DNA of 64,000 nucleotides, taken from contig NZ_JAKJSQ010000005.1 of assembly GCF_050337105.1 (NCBI RefSeq), positions 140,111 to 204,110 of the forward strand. The letters are read 5' to 3'. The stretch comes from Aliivibrio_A kagoshimensis (GTDB lineage Bacteria > Pseudomonadota > Gammaproteobacteria > Enterobacterales > Vibrionaceae). Below are positions 8,980 through 18,461 of this stretch, in pieces. Position numbers and translations under genes: made by a program. Position 1 is the first letter of the stretch. Each line of letters starts with the position of its first letter. A model generated the notes under the pieces. It was not told the origin of the DNA. It did no database searches and worked only from the letters and a program-made list of their open reading frames with translations.

Positions 8980-9717
8980 CTACGAAGAGACAAGTAACTT
9001 ATAATCTGGCAGTTCAACTGGCCGCTCAATGGCTGGTAATACATCGCCTCTCGCCTCAGGATAAAAATCACACGGAACAAAGAGATGAGTCAGTTGATTG
9101 CTGTGAGGGTGATAAAGACTTAACTCAGCAGAGTGTAGCTGTAGACGCTCTGAAAACGCTCTTGACGCTTCACAGGCATAAAACTCATCTCCAACAATAG
9201 GATGCCCTAGTGCCATCATATGTACCCGGAGTTGATGGGAGCGTCCTGTGACAGGCAGCAACCTCACCAACGTGGTTTGATCTTCGTAAGCAATCACTTC
9301 GTATCGAGTTTGAGACTGCTTGCCATGTTCATAACAGACTTTCTGCTTAGGCCTATTTGGCCAGTCACAAATCAGAGGAAGATCAATCTCCCCTTGCTGT
9401 TGCTCAACTCTTCCCCACACTCGAGCGTAGTAGACTTTGTGCGTCAATCGGTATTGAAACTGCTTTTTTATATGACGCTCTGCTTCTTTATGCAGAGCAA
9501 ACACCATCAAGCCTGAAGTTGCCATATCCAAGCGATGCACCAGCTGCGCCTCTGGAAACTCAGCGATCACTCGAGACCAGACACTGTCATAGTGATCGGG
9601 GTGTTTACCAGGATTTGACAGCAACCCGGCAGGCTTATTGACCGTAAGAATATGCTCATCTTGATAAACAATCTCTAACCAAGGGTCAGTCGGTGGGTGA
9701 TACTCAATAACAGACAT
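8980..9717 (-). CDS. rluA: Pseudouridine synthase RluA (23S rRNA U746 / tRNA U32)
   Basis: A 245-residue RluA-family enzyme that isomerises uridine. The catalytic motif VHRLDMATSGLMVFA has the active aspartate; VNKPAGLLSNPG, RYRLTHKVYYARVWG and GRSHQLRVHM are the other family blocks. It lacks an S4 domain, which fits RluA rather than RluC/D. ATG at 9717 is used since the longer frame would start with TTG. It lies 23 bases downstream of rapA and is probably cotranscribed, as in E. coli. Confidence 0.9.
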   Translation of the reverse strand: MSVIEYHPPTDPWLEIVYQDEHILTVNKPAGLLSNPGKHPDHYDSVWSRVIAEFPEAQLVHRLDMATSGLMVFALHKEAERHIKKQFQYRLTHKVYYARVWGRVEQQQGEIDLPLICDWPNRPKQKVCYEHGKQSQTRYEVIAYEDQTTLVRLLPVTGRSHQLRVHMMALGHPIVGDEFYACEASRAFSERLQLHSAELSLYHPHSNQLTHLFVPCDFYPEARGDVLPAIERPVELPDYKLLVSS

Positions 9718-9740
9718 ATTAAAACTCAACAGTGGCGCGA

Positions 9741-12653
9741 TTAATTATGACTAACAACAATCAAACGCAGTGAATCCAGTTGCACCTGCGCTTTATCAAT
9801 GTAACTGGTCAAACTCTCAATCTGCTCTTCAATCTGCGTCAATTCATCTTCACGAATGTTTGGGTTAACCGCTTTCAAAGCCTGAAGACGCTGCAGTTCA
9901 CTGTTTAAGGCTCCTTGCATGTCACCTTTCGCTGCTGCACGGACCGATGCAAGGTGATCAACCATTTTAGGTTCAGCAGCCTCAATCAAACGGTGTACAT
10001 CTCCTTGTACCGAGTTCACTAATTTACTGCCTAGATGACGGTTCACTGGGCTAAGTTGACGATTAAAACCTTCAAATTCCACATTAGCGGAGAGATCATT
10101 ACCTGAGCCATCCATCAGCATTCTGATTGGTGTTTTTGGCAAGAACCTTGCGATACCACTGCGCTTTGGTGCTTGTGCATCAACCACATAGATAAGCTCT
10201 AGCAGCAGAGTTCCCACAGGCAGTGCTTTGTTCTTTAATAGTGATACCGCACAGGTACCAACGCCTTCACTCAATAAGAGATCAATACCCCCTTGAATCA
10301 TTGGGTGCTCCCAGCTGATAAAGTGCATATCCTCACGTGATAACGCCGTTTCGCGATCAAAGGTAATGGTACAGCCTTCTTCTGGCAGGCCTGGGTAACT
10401 GGAGACCATCATATGCTCAGAGGGAGTAATGATAATCGCATTTTCGCCATTATCATCTTGGTTTAATCCAACGGTATCAAACAGACTTAAGGCAAACGTG
10501 ACCAGATTAGTATCACCATCCGCTGCGCTTATTTTCTCTACAATCTTTTGCGCTTTATCCCCACCATTTGAGTGCATCTCCAACAAACGGTCTCGACCCT
10601 GCTCCATTTGAGTTTTTAACCCCTGATTCATTGCAGCAGACTCTTCAATCACCGCGTCAAGATCATCAGAGTTTCCAGAAGCCAACATTTCGATAATACG
10701 ATCAGAGAACTGTTCATACACCGCACGGCCAGTTGGACAGGTCTCAGAAAAAGCATTCAGTCCTTCGTTAAACCAGCGAGCCAGTAGCTGCTGAGAAGAG
10801 GTGGTTAAATATGGCACGTAGATATCGATATCGTTAGATTGACCGATGCGATCAAGACGTCCAATACGTTGCTCTAACAGATCTGGGTTAAACGGCAAAT
10901 CAAACATGACTAAGTGACTAGCAAACTGGAAATTTCGACCTTCTGAGCCAATCTCTGAACAGATCAGTACCTGAGCACCCGCTTCATCTTGCGCAAAATA
11001 GGCTGCCGCTTTATCACGCTCTAGAATGGACATCCCTTCATGAAAAACTGACGCGCGAATGCCTTCACGCTCACGTAGCGCTTGTTCAAGTTGCAGTGCC
11101 GTTGAGGCTCGAGAGGCGATAACCAAAATCTTTTTATTGCGCTTCTCTTTTAACAGTTCAAGCAACCAGTTCACTCGTGGGTCAAACTGCCACCATGAGC
11201 TACCTTCACCTTCAAACTCTTGAAATATCTCTTCTGGATAGAGGTTTTTCACCGCTTTCTCTTCTGCGCTTAGTTGACCACCCATCATATTGGCGACACG
11301 CATAGAGGTAACATATTGAGCGGGAGTTTCCATTGGCAGTAGGTGTAGATTACGCTGCGGGAATCCTTTAATGGCTGAACGTGTATTTCTAAACAAAATT
11401 CGGCCAGTACCGTGCCTATCCATTAAGTTATCAATCAACTCTTGTCTGGCTTCAGCGCGCTGCTCATCATCAACATCTGATGACTCAATCACTCTCAGCA
11501 GTGGCTCAACATCCTGCTCTGACAACAGTTCGGTGATGCTATTTTTGGCCTCATTGTAAAGAGGATCCCCCGAAAATAAGGTCGCAACAGCATCAGCCAC
11601 AGGTTCGTACTGGCGCTCCTCTTCAACAAACGCACGATAATCATAAAAGCGGTCGGGATCCAATAGACGCAGACGAGCAAAGTGACTCTCATGACCCAAC
11701 TGCTCTGGTGTTGCTGTTAATAGTAGAACACCCGCAGTCTGTTCAGCGATCGCTTCTACCACTTGATACTCTCGGCTTGGCTTGTCTTGGCTCCATTCAA
11801 GGTGATGCGCCTCATCAACAATCAATAGATCCCATTCGGCATCCAGTACCTGCTGAAAGCGTCGCTTACTTCGGCGAACAAAATCCAGTGAACATAGAAC
11901 AAACTGTGCGGTTTCAAATGGGTTCTCTGCATCGGCATACGCTTCAACGCAGCGCTCTTCATCAAAAATGGAGAAGTGCAAATTAAAACGGCGCATCATC
12001 TCAACCAACCACTGATGCTGAAGCGTCTCTGGAACCAAGATAAGGACACGCTCCGCTCGGCCGGACAACACTTGCTGATGAAGGATCATGCCCGCTTCAA
12101 TGGTTTTGCCTAACCCCACTTCATCGGCCAGTAGCACTCGAGGTGCATAACGACGCCCCACTTCGTGAGCAATAAATAGCTGATGAGGAATTAAACCTGC
12201 ACGCATCCCACATAAGCCTCGCATTGGGCTCTTATGCTGTGCAAATTGATTATTTAATGCGTTATAGCGCAGCGTAAATCGATCCATACGATCAATCTGC
12301 CCTGCAAACAACTTATCTTGTGGTTTATTGAATCGAATCTGATGACTCAACATGATCTCACGCAATACCACACCAGTCTCTTCGGTGTCAGAACGTGTCC
12401 CTACATAGATAAGTGTGCCAGCGTCTTCTCGAACCTCTTCAACGTTAAGGCTCCACCCCTCATAGCTCTCAACGTTATCACCAACATTGAACATAACTCG
12501 TGTCACAGGCGCATCGCTTTTTGCGTATAAACGATTCTCTTCAGAAGCGGAAAACATAATCGTTACGGTACGAACGTCTACTGAAACGACCGTTCCCAAT
12601 CCTAAATCACTTTCTGTATCACTGATCCAACGTTGTCCGAGAGCAAATGGCAT
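9741..12653 (-). CDS. rapA: RNA polymerase recycling ATPase RapA (HepA)
   Basis: A 970-residue SWI2/SNF2-type ATPase bound to RNA polymerase that helps release stalled enzyme. Walker A LADEVGLGKTIEAG near residue 175, DEAH box VDEAHHLEWS near residue 279, TATPEQLG motif III, and the helicase C-domain with IGSEGRNFQFA and EQRIGRLDRIGQ near residue 620. The two Tudor-like N-terminal domains precede the ATPase. Full length and intact. Confidence 0.97.
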   Translation of the reverse strand: MPFALGQRWISDTESDLGLGTVVSVDVRTVTIMFSASEENRLYAKSDAPVTRVMFNVGDNVESYEGWSLNVEEVREDAGTLIYVGTRSDTEETGVVLREIMLSHQIRFNKPQDKLFAGQIDRMDRFTLRYNALNNQFAQHKSPMRGLCGMRAGLIPHQLFIAHEVGRRYAPRVLLADEVGLGKTIEAGMILHQQVLSGRAERVLILVPETLQHQWLVEMMRRFNLHFSIFDEERCVEAYADAENPFETAQFVLCSLDFVRRSKRRFQQVLDAEWDLLIVDEAHHLEWSQDKPSREYQVVEAIAEQTAGVLLLTATPEQLGHESHFARLRLLDPDRFYDYRAFVEEERQYEPVADAVATLFSGDPLYNEAKNSITELLSEQDVEPLLRVIESSDVDDEQRAEARQELIDNLMDRHGTGRILFRNTRSAIKGFPQRNLHLLPMETPAQYVTSMRVANMMGGQLSAEEKAVKNLYPEEIFQEFEGEGSSWWQFDPRVNWLLELLKEKRNKKILVIASRASTALQLEQALREREGIRASVFHEGMSILERDKAAAYFAQDEAGAQVLICSEIGSEGRNFQFASHLVMFDLPFNPDLLEQRIGRLDRIGQSNDIDIYVPYLTTSSQQLLARWFNEGLNAFSETCPTGRAVYEQFSDRIIEMLASGNSDDLDAVIEESAAMNQGLKTQMEQGRDRLLEMHSNGGDKAQKIVEKISAADGDTNLVTFALSLFDTVGLNQDDNGENAIIITPSEHMMVSSYPGLPEEGCTITFDRETALSREDMHFISWEHPMIQGGIDLLLSEGVGTCAVSLLKNKALPVGTLLLELIYVVDAQAPKRSGIARFLPKTPIRMLMDGSGNDLSANVEFEGFNRQLSPVNRHLGSKLVNSVQGDVHRLIEAAEPKMVDHLASVRAAAKGDMQGALNSELQRLQALKAVNPNIREDELTQIEEQIESLTSYIDKAQVQLDSLRLIVVSHN

Positions 12654-12770
12654 TATGGTAATAGACCTTAAATTAAGAGGATAAAATGGGCGATGATTCT
12701 ACGTTAAGATGGTAACAAGATCACTAGTAATTATACTATCAACTGCAAATTTTGAACGACCAAAAGTAAA

Positions 12771-13475
12771 CTATTGACCCGACTTTACAAATTGACCCAA
12801 ACTGAGCAGAGGATGTTCAGCAGTCAGCTTCCCAATCGAGTCAAAACTGGCAATTGCTCCCTGCTCAATAAAGGCATAATGGGAAGCAATATTGAGGGCA
12901 TCTGAAATGTGATGAGTCACCATTAATACGGTCACTTGATTCATCGCGGCCAGCTGTTTAACGGTCAATAACATCTCCTCCCTCAACACAGGATCGAGAG
13001 CAGAAAATGGTTCATCAAGCAGCAGTAGAGCACGCTCTTGGGCAAAACAACGTGCTAGGGCCACTCGCTGTTTCTGGCCACCTGATAATTGCTCTGGTAA
13101 GCGGAACAATAACGCATCTACCCCAACCTGTTTTGCCACTTCGATGACTTTCTTTTGTTGCTGCACACTCAGTTTCAAACTGGGTTCTAACCCTAAACCT
13201 ATGTTATCGGCCACGCTAAGATGCGCAAAAAGGTTATGCTCTTGAAATAACATAGAGAGTGGGCGTTGATGAGGAGCAAGGCCGTTAACTCGTGCTCCTT
13301 CTACAAAAATATCGCCAACAGCCGGATCAATGAAACCCGCTGCTAAGTGCAATAAGGTGCTTTTACCTGCCCCACTGGCTCCTAACACGGCAACAACACT
13401 TCCTGCTTCAATATCCAGTTCAAAATTGAATCTCTCTTGCTGGTATTGATATTGAACGTTGGAGAAGTTAATCAT
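12771..13475 (-). CDS. thiQ: Thiamine ABC transporter ATP-binding protein ThiQ
   Basis: A 234-residue ABC ATPase energising import of thiamine and thiamine phosphates. Walker A GASGAGKST, signature LSGGQKQRVALAR, Walker B LLLLDEPFSALD and switch histidine VTHHISDA are all present. Overlaps the end of thiP by eight bases, last gene of the thiBPQ operon. Confidence 0.95.
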   Translation of the reverse strand: MINFSNVQYQYQQERFNFELDIEAGSVVAVLGASGAGKSTLLHLAAGFIDPAVGDIFVEGARVNGLAPHQRPLSMLFQEHNLFAHLSVADNIGLGLEPSLKLSVQQQKKVIEVAKQVGVDALLFRLPEQLSGGQKQRVALARCFAQERALLLLDEPFSALDPVLREEMLLTVKQLAAMNQVTVLMVTHHISDALNIASHYAFIEQGAIASFDSIGKLTAEHPLLSLGQFVKSGQ

Positions 13476-15072
13476 TGTGTGTCCCTTTTTTATTCACCAT
13501 AAATACCCTTTCAAGCACCACAAATACCCCAACACTGAATAGTAATAGAAACAGTGACACTACCGCAGCAGCATCCATCTGATAACTGCCAAGCAGTTGA
13601 AACAGATAGAGAGGTAGCGTATTAAAATCTTGACTTCCAAACAGTGATATCGCGCTGATGTCCCCCATCGACAATACAAAGCTAATCGCAAAGGCATGAA
13701 TAATTGGCGCCTTTAATGCTCGCCACTCAATCAGACAAAAACGGTGAAAACCCAATATACCTAAGCTGGCACACAAGGTGTCATATTGTTGAGCGATATG
13801 CAGCATGGGTTGCGCTAAGGTTTTTATCACATAAGGTAGTGCCATCAACGCATTGACTGCGATGACGATGACTATCGCTAAACGAAATACATCCGTAACA
13901 TCTCGAAGCAACAAAAATATCCCGGTACTTATTACCAGCCCTGGTGTTACCAGAATAATAGTGCCAATTAACTCCAACTTATCTGAACGAAAATTCATCC
14001 CAGCCAAGCGCCATACTCGGCTGGCTATCAAAATAAACAAACCTGCAATAAGAGATAACGTTGCGGCAAACGTCGCTACCAATAGAGAGCTTTTAATGGC
14101 ACTCCAAAAGTTCGAACTACTAACGACATCAAAAAATCGCTCATTCACACCGTATGCAACCACCGACATCAGCGGGGGAATAACCAATAGAACCACCAGT
14201 ACTATCCAACTGATATCCCAATATTTAGCGAGTTTTGAATCACCATACAACCGCTGAACATGACCTCGACTTCCACTAGCAATCGGAACAGGACGAGAGA
14301 TCCTCTGTATGGCCATAGCCAGTAGGCCGCACAATAACATCTGCCACAATGCCAGCAGTGCACCTGCTTGTAGGTCAAAATCAAACTTAATCGCCTGATA
14401 GATAGCCAGCTCAATCGTGGTGGACTTTGGCCCCCCCCCCAGTGCCATTACCGTGGCAAAACTGGTAAAGCAGAGCATAAAGACCAAACCAGCCACATGG
14501 GGCAGCTGCTGACGAAGCATCGGCCACTCAACCAATTTAAATTTATTCCAGTGATTAATTCCTAAATGAGCCGCCAGTTTATGTTGCTCCGCTGGAATAG
14601 AGTCGAGAGATTGCAATAACAAACGGGTAGCAAATGGAAGATTAAAGAAGACATGAGCCAATAAAATGCCATTAAGGCCGTAGATAGAAAAAGGTAATTT
14701 TTGCTCAAACACCGCCAACAGCTGTGAAAGTAAACCGCTGTTACCATAAATTGAGAGCAGACCAAACACCCCGACCAAGACAGGGAGTACCAGAGTAGTG
14801 GCAAACAGTTTAAGAAGCAGTGCTTTACCTGGGAAGGTGCGACGTGACAGAGCATGAGAAACGGGAATAGCGAGGCCAACACTCAATAAGGTAGATAAAA
14901 AGGATTGGTAAAAACTGAAAGTAGTGACGTGTCGATAGTAGGGATCAAACCAGATGGCACTGAGATCTAAAGTTGGAGATTGCAACAGCAACGCCGTAAT
15001 GGCAGAGCCTACAAAAACAAAAATAAACCCGGCAATCGCTATGCCGGGCATCTGTTTTTTATCGATAGACAT
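13468..15072 (-). CDS. thiP: Thiamine ABC transporter permease ThiP
   Basis: A permease of about 534 residues with two fused BPD_transp_1 halves (about twelve membrane segments), each with an EAA-like loop: FKLVEWPMLRQQLP in the first half and FCLIEWRALKAPII in the second. The frame extends upstream to 15147 but that would run into thiB; MSIDKKQMPG at 15072 is the better start. The gene contains a run of ten G residues (14431-14440 read as C on the plus strand) that codes three consecutive glycines in the conserved LGGGPKSTT block, a potential slippage site. Confidence 0.93.
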   Translation of the reverse strand: MSIDKKQMPGIAIAGFIFVFVGSAITALLLQSPTLDLSAIWFDPYYRHVTTFSFYQSFLSTLLSVGLAIPVSHALSRRTFPGKALLLKLFATTLVLPVLVGVFGLLSIYGNSGLLSQLLAVFEQKLPFSIYGLNGILLAHVFFNLPFATRLLLQSLDSIPAEQHKLAAHLGINHWNKFKLVEWPMLRQQLPHVAGLVFMLCFTSFATVMALGGGPKSTTIELAIYQAIKFDFDLQAGALLALWQMLLCGLLAMAIQRISRPVPIASGSRGHVQRLYGDSKLAKYWDISWIVLVVLLVIPPLMSVVAYGVNERFFDVVSSSNFWSAIKSSLLVATFAATLSLIAGLFILIASRVWRLAGMNFRSDKLELIGTIILVTPGLVISTGIFLLLRDVTDVFRLAIVIVIAVNALMALPYVIKTLAQPMLHIAQQYDTLCASLGILGFHRFCLIEWRALKAPIIHAFAISFVLSMGDISAISLFGSQDFNTLPLYLFQLLGSYQMDAAAVVSLFLLLFSVGVFVVLERVFMVNKKGTHND

Positions 15073-15085
15073 CAATAGAACAACA

Positions 15086-16075
15086 TTAGAAGCTGACTGA
15101 GTGCTGCCACTCACGAATCCAAGTTTTACGATTCTCAGCAATTTCATCTGAGTTAAATGTCAGTGATTTTGACGGGATAGTAAGTTGCTCAAACCCTTCT
15201 GGTAGCTCAACCTCTGTCACTGGGTACATCCAATTCCCAGTAGGCATGACCTCTTGGAACTCATCACTTAAGATAAAGGCCATAAATTGATCCGCTAACG
15301 TCTGATTTTTGCTACTTTTCACTTTAGCCGCAACTTCTACTTGCGTGTAGTGACCTTCAGCAAAATCCGCTGATACATATTGGTTTTTCTGCTCCGCAAT
15401 AATGTGATAAGCCGGCGAGGTGGTGTAAGAGAGCACCATATCCGCTTCACCTTTTAAGAACATATTATAAGCTTCAGACCAACCTTTAGTTACAGTGACC
15501 GTTTTTTCCGCCAGCTGTTTCCATGCACCAGTCACATCGTCACCATAGACAGACTTCATCCACAGCATCAAACCTTGTCCTGGAGTAGAAGTGCGAGGAT
15601 CTTGGTAGATCACTTTAATATCATCGCGCTGTTCAACTAACTCTTTCAAGCTCTTAGGTGGGTTCTTTAAGCTCTCTTTGTTGTAAACAAAAGAGAAGTA
15701 GCCGTAATCAAATGGAACAAATGTTGTATCTGACCAACCGTTTGGCAAAGTAACGCTGCTGGTATCGACACTATGCTGAGTCAATAACCCGGTCTTCTTC
15801 GCTTCTGCAATCAAATTATTGTCTAAACCTAGCACGATATCGGCTTTGCTGTTTTTACCCTCTAAACGCAAGCGATTTAAAATGGTAACGCCATCATCAA
15901 GAGCAACAAACTCAAGATCACAACCACACTTCTGCTCAAACGCTTTTTCAACTTTTGGGCCAGGTCCCCAATCAGAGGCAAATGAGTCATATGTATAAAC
16001 GGTTAATGTATCTGCGGCCGAAGCGGACATCGATGTCATGGCAGCTAACGTTACAAGAGGAAGAATTTTTTTCAC
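15086..16075 (-). CDS. thiB: Thiamine-binding periplasmic protein ThiB
   Basis: Periplasmic solute-binding component (329 residues) of the thiamine importer. Signal peptide KKILPLVTLAAMTSMSASA, then the mature start ADTLTVYTYDSFASDWGPGP that is characteristic of ThiB/TbpA. Start chosen at GTG 16075 because GGAG lies six bases before it; two further upstream codons would place coding sequence in the riboswitch region. First gene of thiBPQ, controlled by the TPP riboswitch just upstream. Confidence 0.93.
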   Translation of the reverse strand: MKKILPLVTLAAMTSMSASAADTLTVYTYDSFASDWGPGPKVEKAFEQKCGCDLEFVALDDGVTILNRLRLEGKNSKADIVLGLDNNLIAEAKKTGLLTQHSVDTSSVTLPNGWSDTTFVPFDYGYFSFVYNKESLKNPPKSLKELVEQRDDIKVIYQDPRTSTPGQGLMLWMKSVYGDDVTGAWKQLAEKTVTVTKGWSEAYNMFLKGEADMVLSYTTSPAYHIIAEQKNQYVSADFAEGHYTQVEVAAKVKSSKNQTLADQFMAFILSDEFQEVMPTGNWMYPVTEVELPEGFEQLTIPSKSLTFNSDEIAENRKTWIREWQHSVSF

Positions 16076-16140
16076 TATGCACTCCATATATAGCGTGGAT
16101 GGCATAGAAATGAGGAGAGTATCGACATACGATAACTGAG

Positions 16141-16235
16141 CGCTCAATTCCTACGCCAGTATTATCTGGTTCAGGTATACGGGTCCTGTATCTACAATCT
16201 CAGCCTAATTCACATTAAGCTCCCCGTTGAGAAGC
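16141..16235 (-). ncRNA. TPP (thi-box) riboswitch
   Basis: Read on the minus strand the region has the conserved aptamer pieces in order: GGGGAGCTTAATGTG, GGCTGAGATTG, ACAGGACCCG, ACCTGAACCAGATAATACTG and GCGTAGGAATTGAG. It binds thiamine pyrophosphate and lowers expression of the thiBPQ operon when TPP is abundant. It ends about 70 bases before the thiB start, leaving room for an expression platform covering the Shine-Dalgarno. Confidence 0.93.
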
Positions 16236-16271
16236 CTCATTGTATAGAAAAATGAGGCAATGCCAAATCAA

Positions 16272-16910
16272 TTATCGCTGGTCATATCCCCAACGAGGAA
16301 CCAAGCCTTGGTTAATACCGAGATGGTCCAGCACTCTGGCTACCATAAAATCGACTAAATCATCAATGGATTTCGGATTATGATAAAAACCCGGAGCCGC
16401 TGGCATAATTGTCACCCCCATTGTAGAGAGCTTATGCATATTCTCTAAATGCAGAGTAGAGAATGGCGTTTCCCGAACCATTAAGATCAGCTGACCACGC
16501 TCTTTAAGCACCACATCTGCGGCGCGCTCAATTAAGTTATCAGACATGCCATGAGCAATCGACGCCAATGTTCCGGCAGAACAAGGACAAACCACCATCT
16601 GTTTTGGTGCCGCGGAGCCCGAAGCGACAGGAGAGAACCACTCCTCTTTACCGCACACTACTAATCGCTCAGGCGGGCAATGTAAGTGTTCAACCAACGC
16701 CTTTTTGATTCCTGCAGGACTGGCTGGAAGTTTTAAGTGATGTTCAGTGGCCATCACAACTCGCGCTGCCGAAGAGATCAATACATAGACTTGATAACCT
16801 GATGCCAACAGACACTCTAATAACCTCAAGCCGTAGGGGGCACCCGACGCTCCGGTCATGGCTAACGTGATCGATTTACTCTCAAAATCTACTTTCACAT
16901 CATTCATCAT
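16272..16910 (-). CDS. ubiX: Flavin prenyltransferase UbiX
   Basis: Makes prenylated FMN, cofactor of the decarboxylase UbiD in ubiquinone synthesis. The 212-residue protein shows LAMTGASGAPYGLRLLE at the flavin-binding N-terminus, VVCPCSAGTLASIAHG in the middle, ERAADVVLKERGQLILMVRETP and the PAAPGFYHNP region near the end. It lies nine bases downstream of mpl and is cotranscribed with it. Confidence 0.94.
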   Translation of the reverse strand: MMNDVKVDFESKSITLAMTGASGAPYGLRLLECLLASGYQVYVLISSAARVVMATEHHLKLPASPAGIKKALVEHLHCPPERLVVCGKEEWFSPVASGSAAPKQMVVCPCSAGTLASIAHGMSDNLIERAADVVLKERGQLILMVRETPFSTLHLENMHKLSTMGVTIMPAAPGFYHNPKSIDDLVDFMVARVLDHLGINQGLVPRWGYDQR

Positions 16911-16919
16911 TACTACTCC

Positions 16920-18275
16920 CTACTTGGCCTGTAACTTGGTTAGTAATTTGTCGTGAATACCTTCAAAGCCGCCGTTGCTCATCACTAAGATTTGATCCCC
17001 AGGATTCGCCTCAGCGACTATCGCATCAACAAAATGTTCAATATCGTCTGAAATCATTGCAGGTTGACGACACTGTTCAGCAACGTCCTGCAATGACCAG
17101 TCGATATTAGCAGGCTGATAAAGGTAGACCGAGTCAGCCAGAGCTAAAGAGCTGGCGAGCGTATCCTTATGAACCCCAAGTTTCATGGTGCTTGAACGAG
17201 GCTCAAGCACCGCAATGATCTTCTTCTGACCCACTTTATTACGCAGGCCATCTAATGTGAGACCAATTGCGGTTGGGTGGTGAGCAAAATCATCATAGAC
17301 AGTAATCTCGTTAACCGTGCCTTTTAACTCTAAACGGCGCTTGGTATTAATGAATTTCCCTAGGGCTTCACAAGCAAGATCGATAGTCACACCAACGTGC
17401 CTTGCCGCTGCAATCGCCATCAACCCATTTTGAACATTATGATCACCGACTAAATCCCAATCTACGCTGCCGGATATTTCCCCCTCAAAGATGACATCAA
17501 ATCGTGAACCATCAGATTTATGCTTCTCCACCTGCCACACACCATCGGCGCCAGTAAACTCCAATTCACTCCAGCACCCTTGATTAATCACCTCGGCCAG
17601 TACCGGATCAGATTTTGGTGCAAAAATACGACCATTACCCGGTACTGTCCTCACCAAGTGATGAAACTGCTTTTGAATCGCGGCAAGATTGTCAAAAATG
17701 TCGGCATGATCAAACTCTAGATTATTCATCACCAACGTTCTTGGGTGGTAATGGACGAACTTGGAACGTTTATCGAAAAAAGCGCTGTCATATTCATCGG
17801 CTTCCACAACAAAGAACATACTGTCGCCCAAACGGGCTGAAACCCCGAAGTTTCCTAGCACTCCGCCGACTAGAAAGCCCGGAGAATAGCCGCAATCTTC
17901 AAGAATCCAAGACAACATACTCGACGTGGTAGTTTTACCGTGGGTGCCTGAAACAGCCAGAACCCAACGGTCGTGCAATAAAAATTCTTGCAGCCACTGC
18001 GGACCAGAAGTGTATTTGAGGTTGTGATTCAATACATATTCAACACATGGATTACCGCGACTCATTGCATTACCAATGACCACGAGGTCCGGTGCAGGAT
18101 TCAGCTGTTCAGGATTGAACCCTTCAATAATTTCAATACCTTGCGACTCTAAAAGAGTGCTCATCGGGGGGTAAACATTAGCATCACAGCCGGTGACTTT
18201 ATGCCCTAGTTGCCTAGCTAAAACGGCCGCTCCGCCCATAAAGGTGCCACAGATGCCCAAAATATGAATATGCAT
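16920..18275 (-). CDS. mpl: UDP-N-acetylmuramate:L-Ala-gamma-D-Glu-meso-DAP ligase Mpl
   Basis: Murein recycling ligase that attaches the recycled tripeptide to UDP-MurNAc in the cytoplasm. MurC-like architecture: N-terminal Rossmann block HIHILGICGTFMGG, ATP loop SGTHGKTTTSSM near residue 112, central domain with EADEYDSAFFDKRSKF and the C-terminal YDDFAHHPTAI. Start taken as ATG 18275, two codons inside the longest frame, matching E. coli Mpl. Heads a two-gene operon with ubiX and is divergent from fbp. Confidence 0.94.
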   Translation of the reverse strand: MHIHILGICGTFMGGAAVLARQLGHKVTGCDANVYPPMSTLLESQGIEIIEGFNPEQLNPAPDLVVIGNAMSRGNPCVEYVLNHNLKYTSGPQWLQEFLLHDRWVLAVSGTHGKTTTSSMLSWILEDCGYSPGFLVGGVLGNFGVSARLGDSMFFVVEADEYDSAFFDKRSKFVHYHPRTLVMNNLEFDHADIFDNLAAIQKQFHHLVRTVPGNGRIFAPKSDPVLAEVINQGCWSELEFTGADGVWQVEKHKSDGSRFDVIFEGEISGSVDWDLVGDHNVQNGLMAIAAARHVGVTIDLACEALGKFINTKRRLELKGTVNEITVYDDFAHHPTAIGLTLDGLRNKVGQKKIIAVLEPRSSTMKLGVHKDTLASSLALADSVYLYQPANIDWSLQDVAEQCRQPAMISDDIEHFVDAIVAEANPGDQILVMSNGGFEGIHDKLLTKLQAK

Positions 18276-18461
18276 AATCATTGCTCAAAGAAGATAAGTA
18301 ACGCCATTTTGAGTTACTTCAATACGAATAAAAAGATCTTTGCTATACAATTAGATACAGCTAACAAGATTTATTAAAAATAAAACACGGTTCTTAACAC
18401 GTATTGTACCTGAGCCTAATTCCAATGACATCCAATCATAAATGATTACTAAGGATAGAAC

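Noticed and set aside
14202..14414. Short frames inside thiP on the same strand
   Set aside because: Out-of-frame shadows of the permease.
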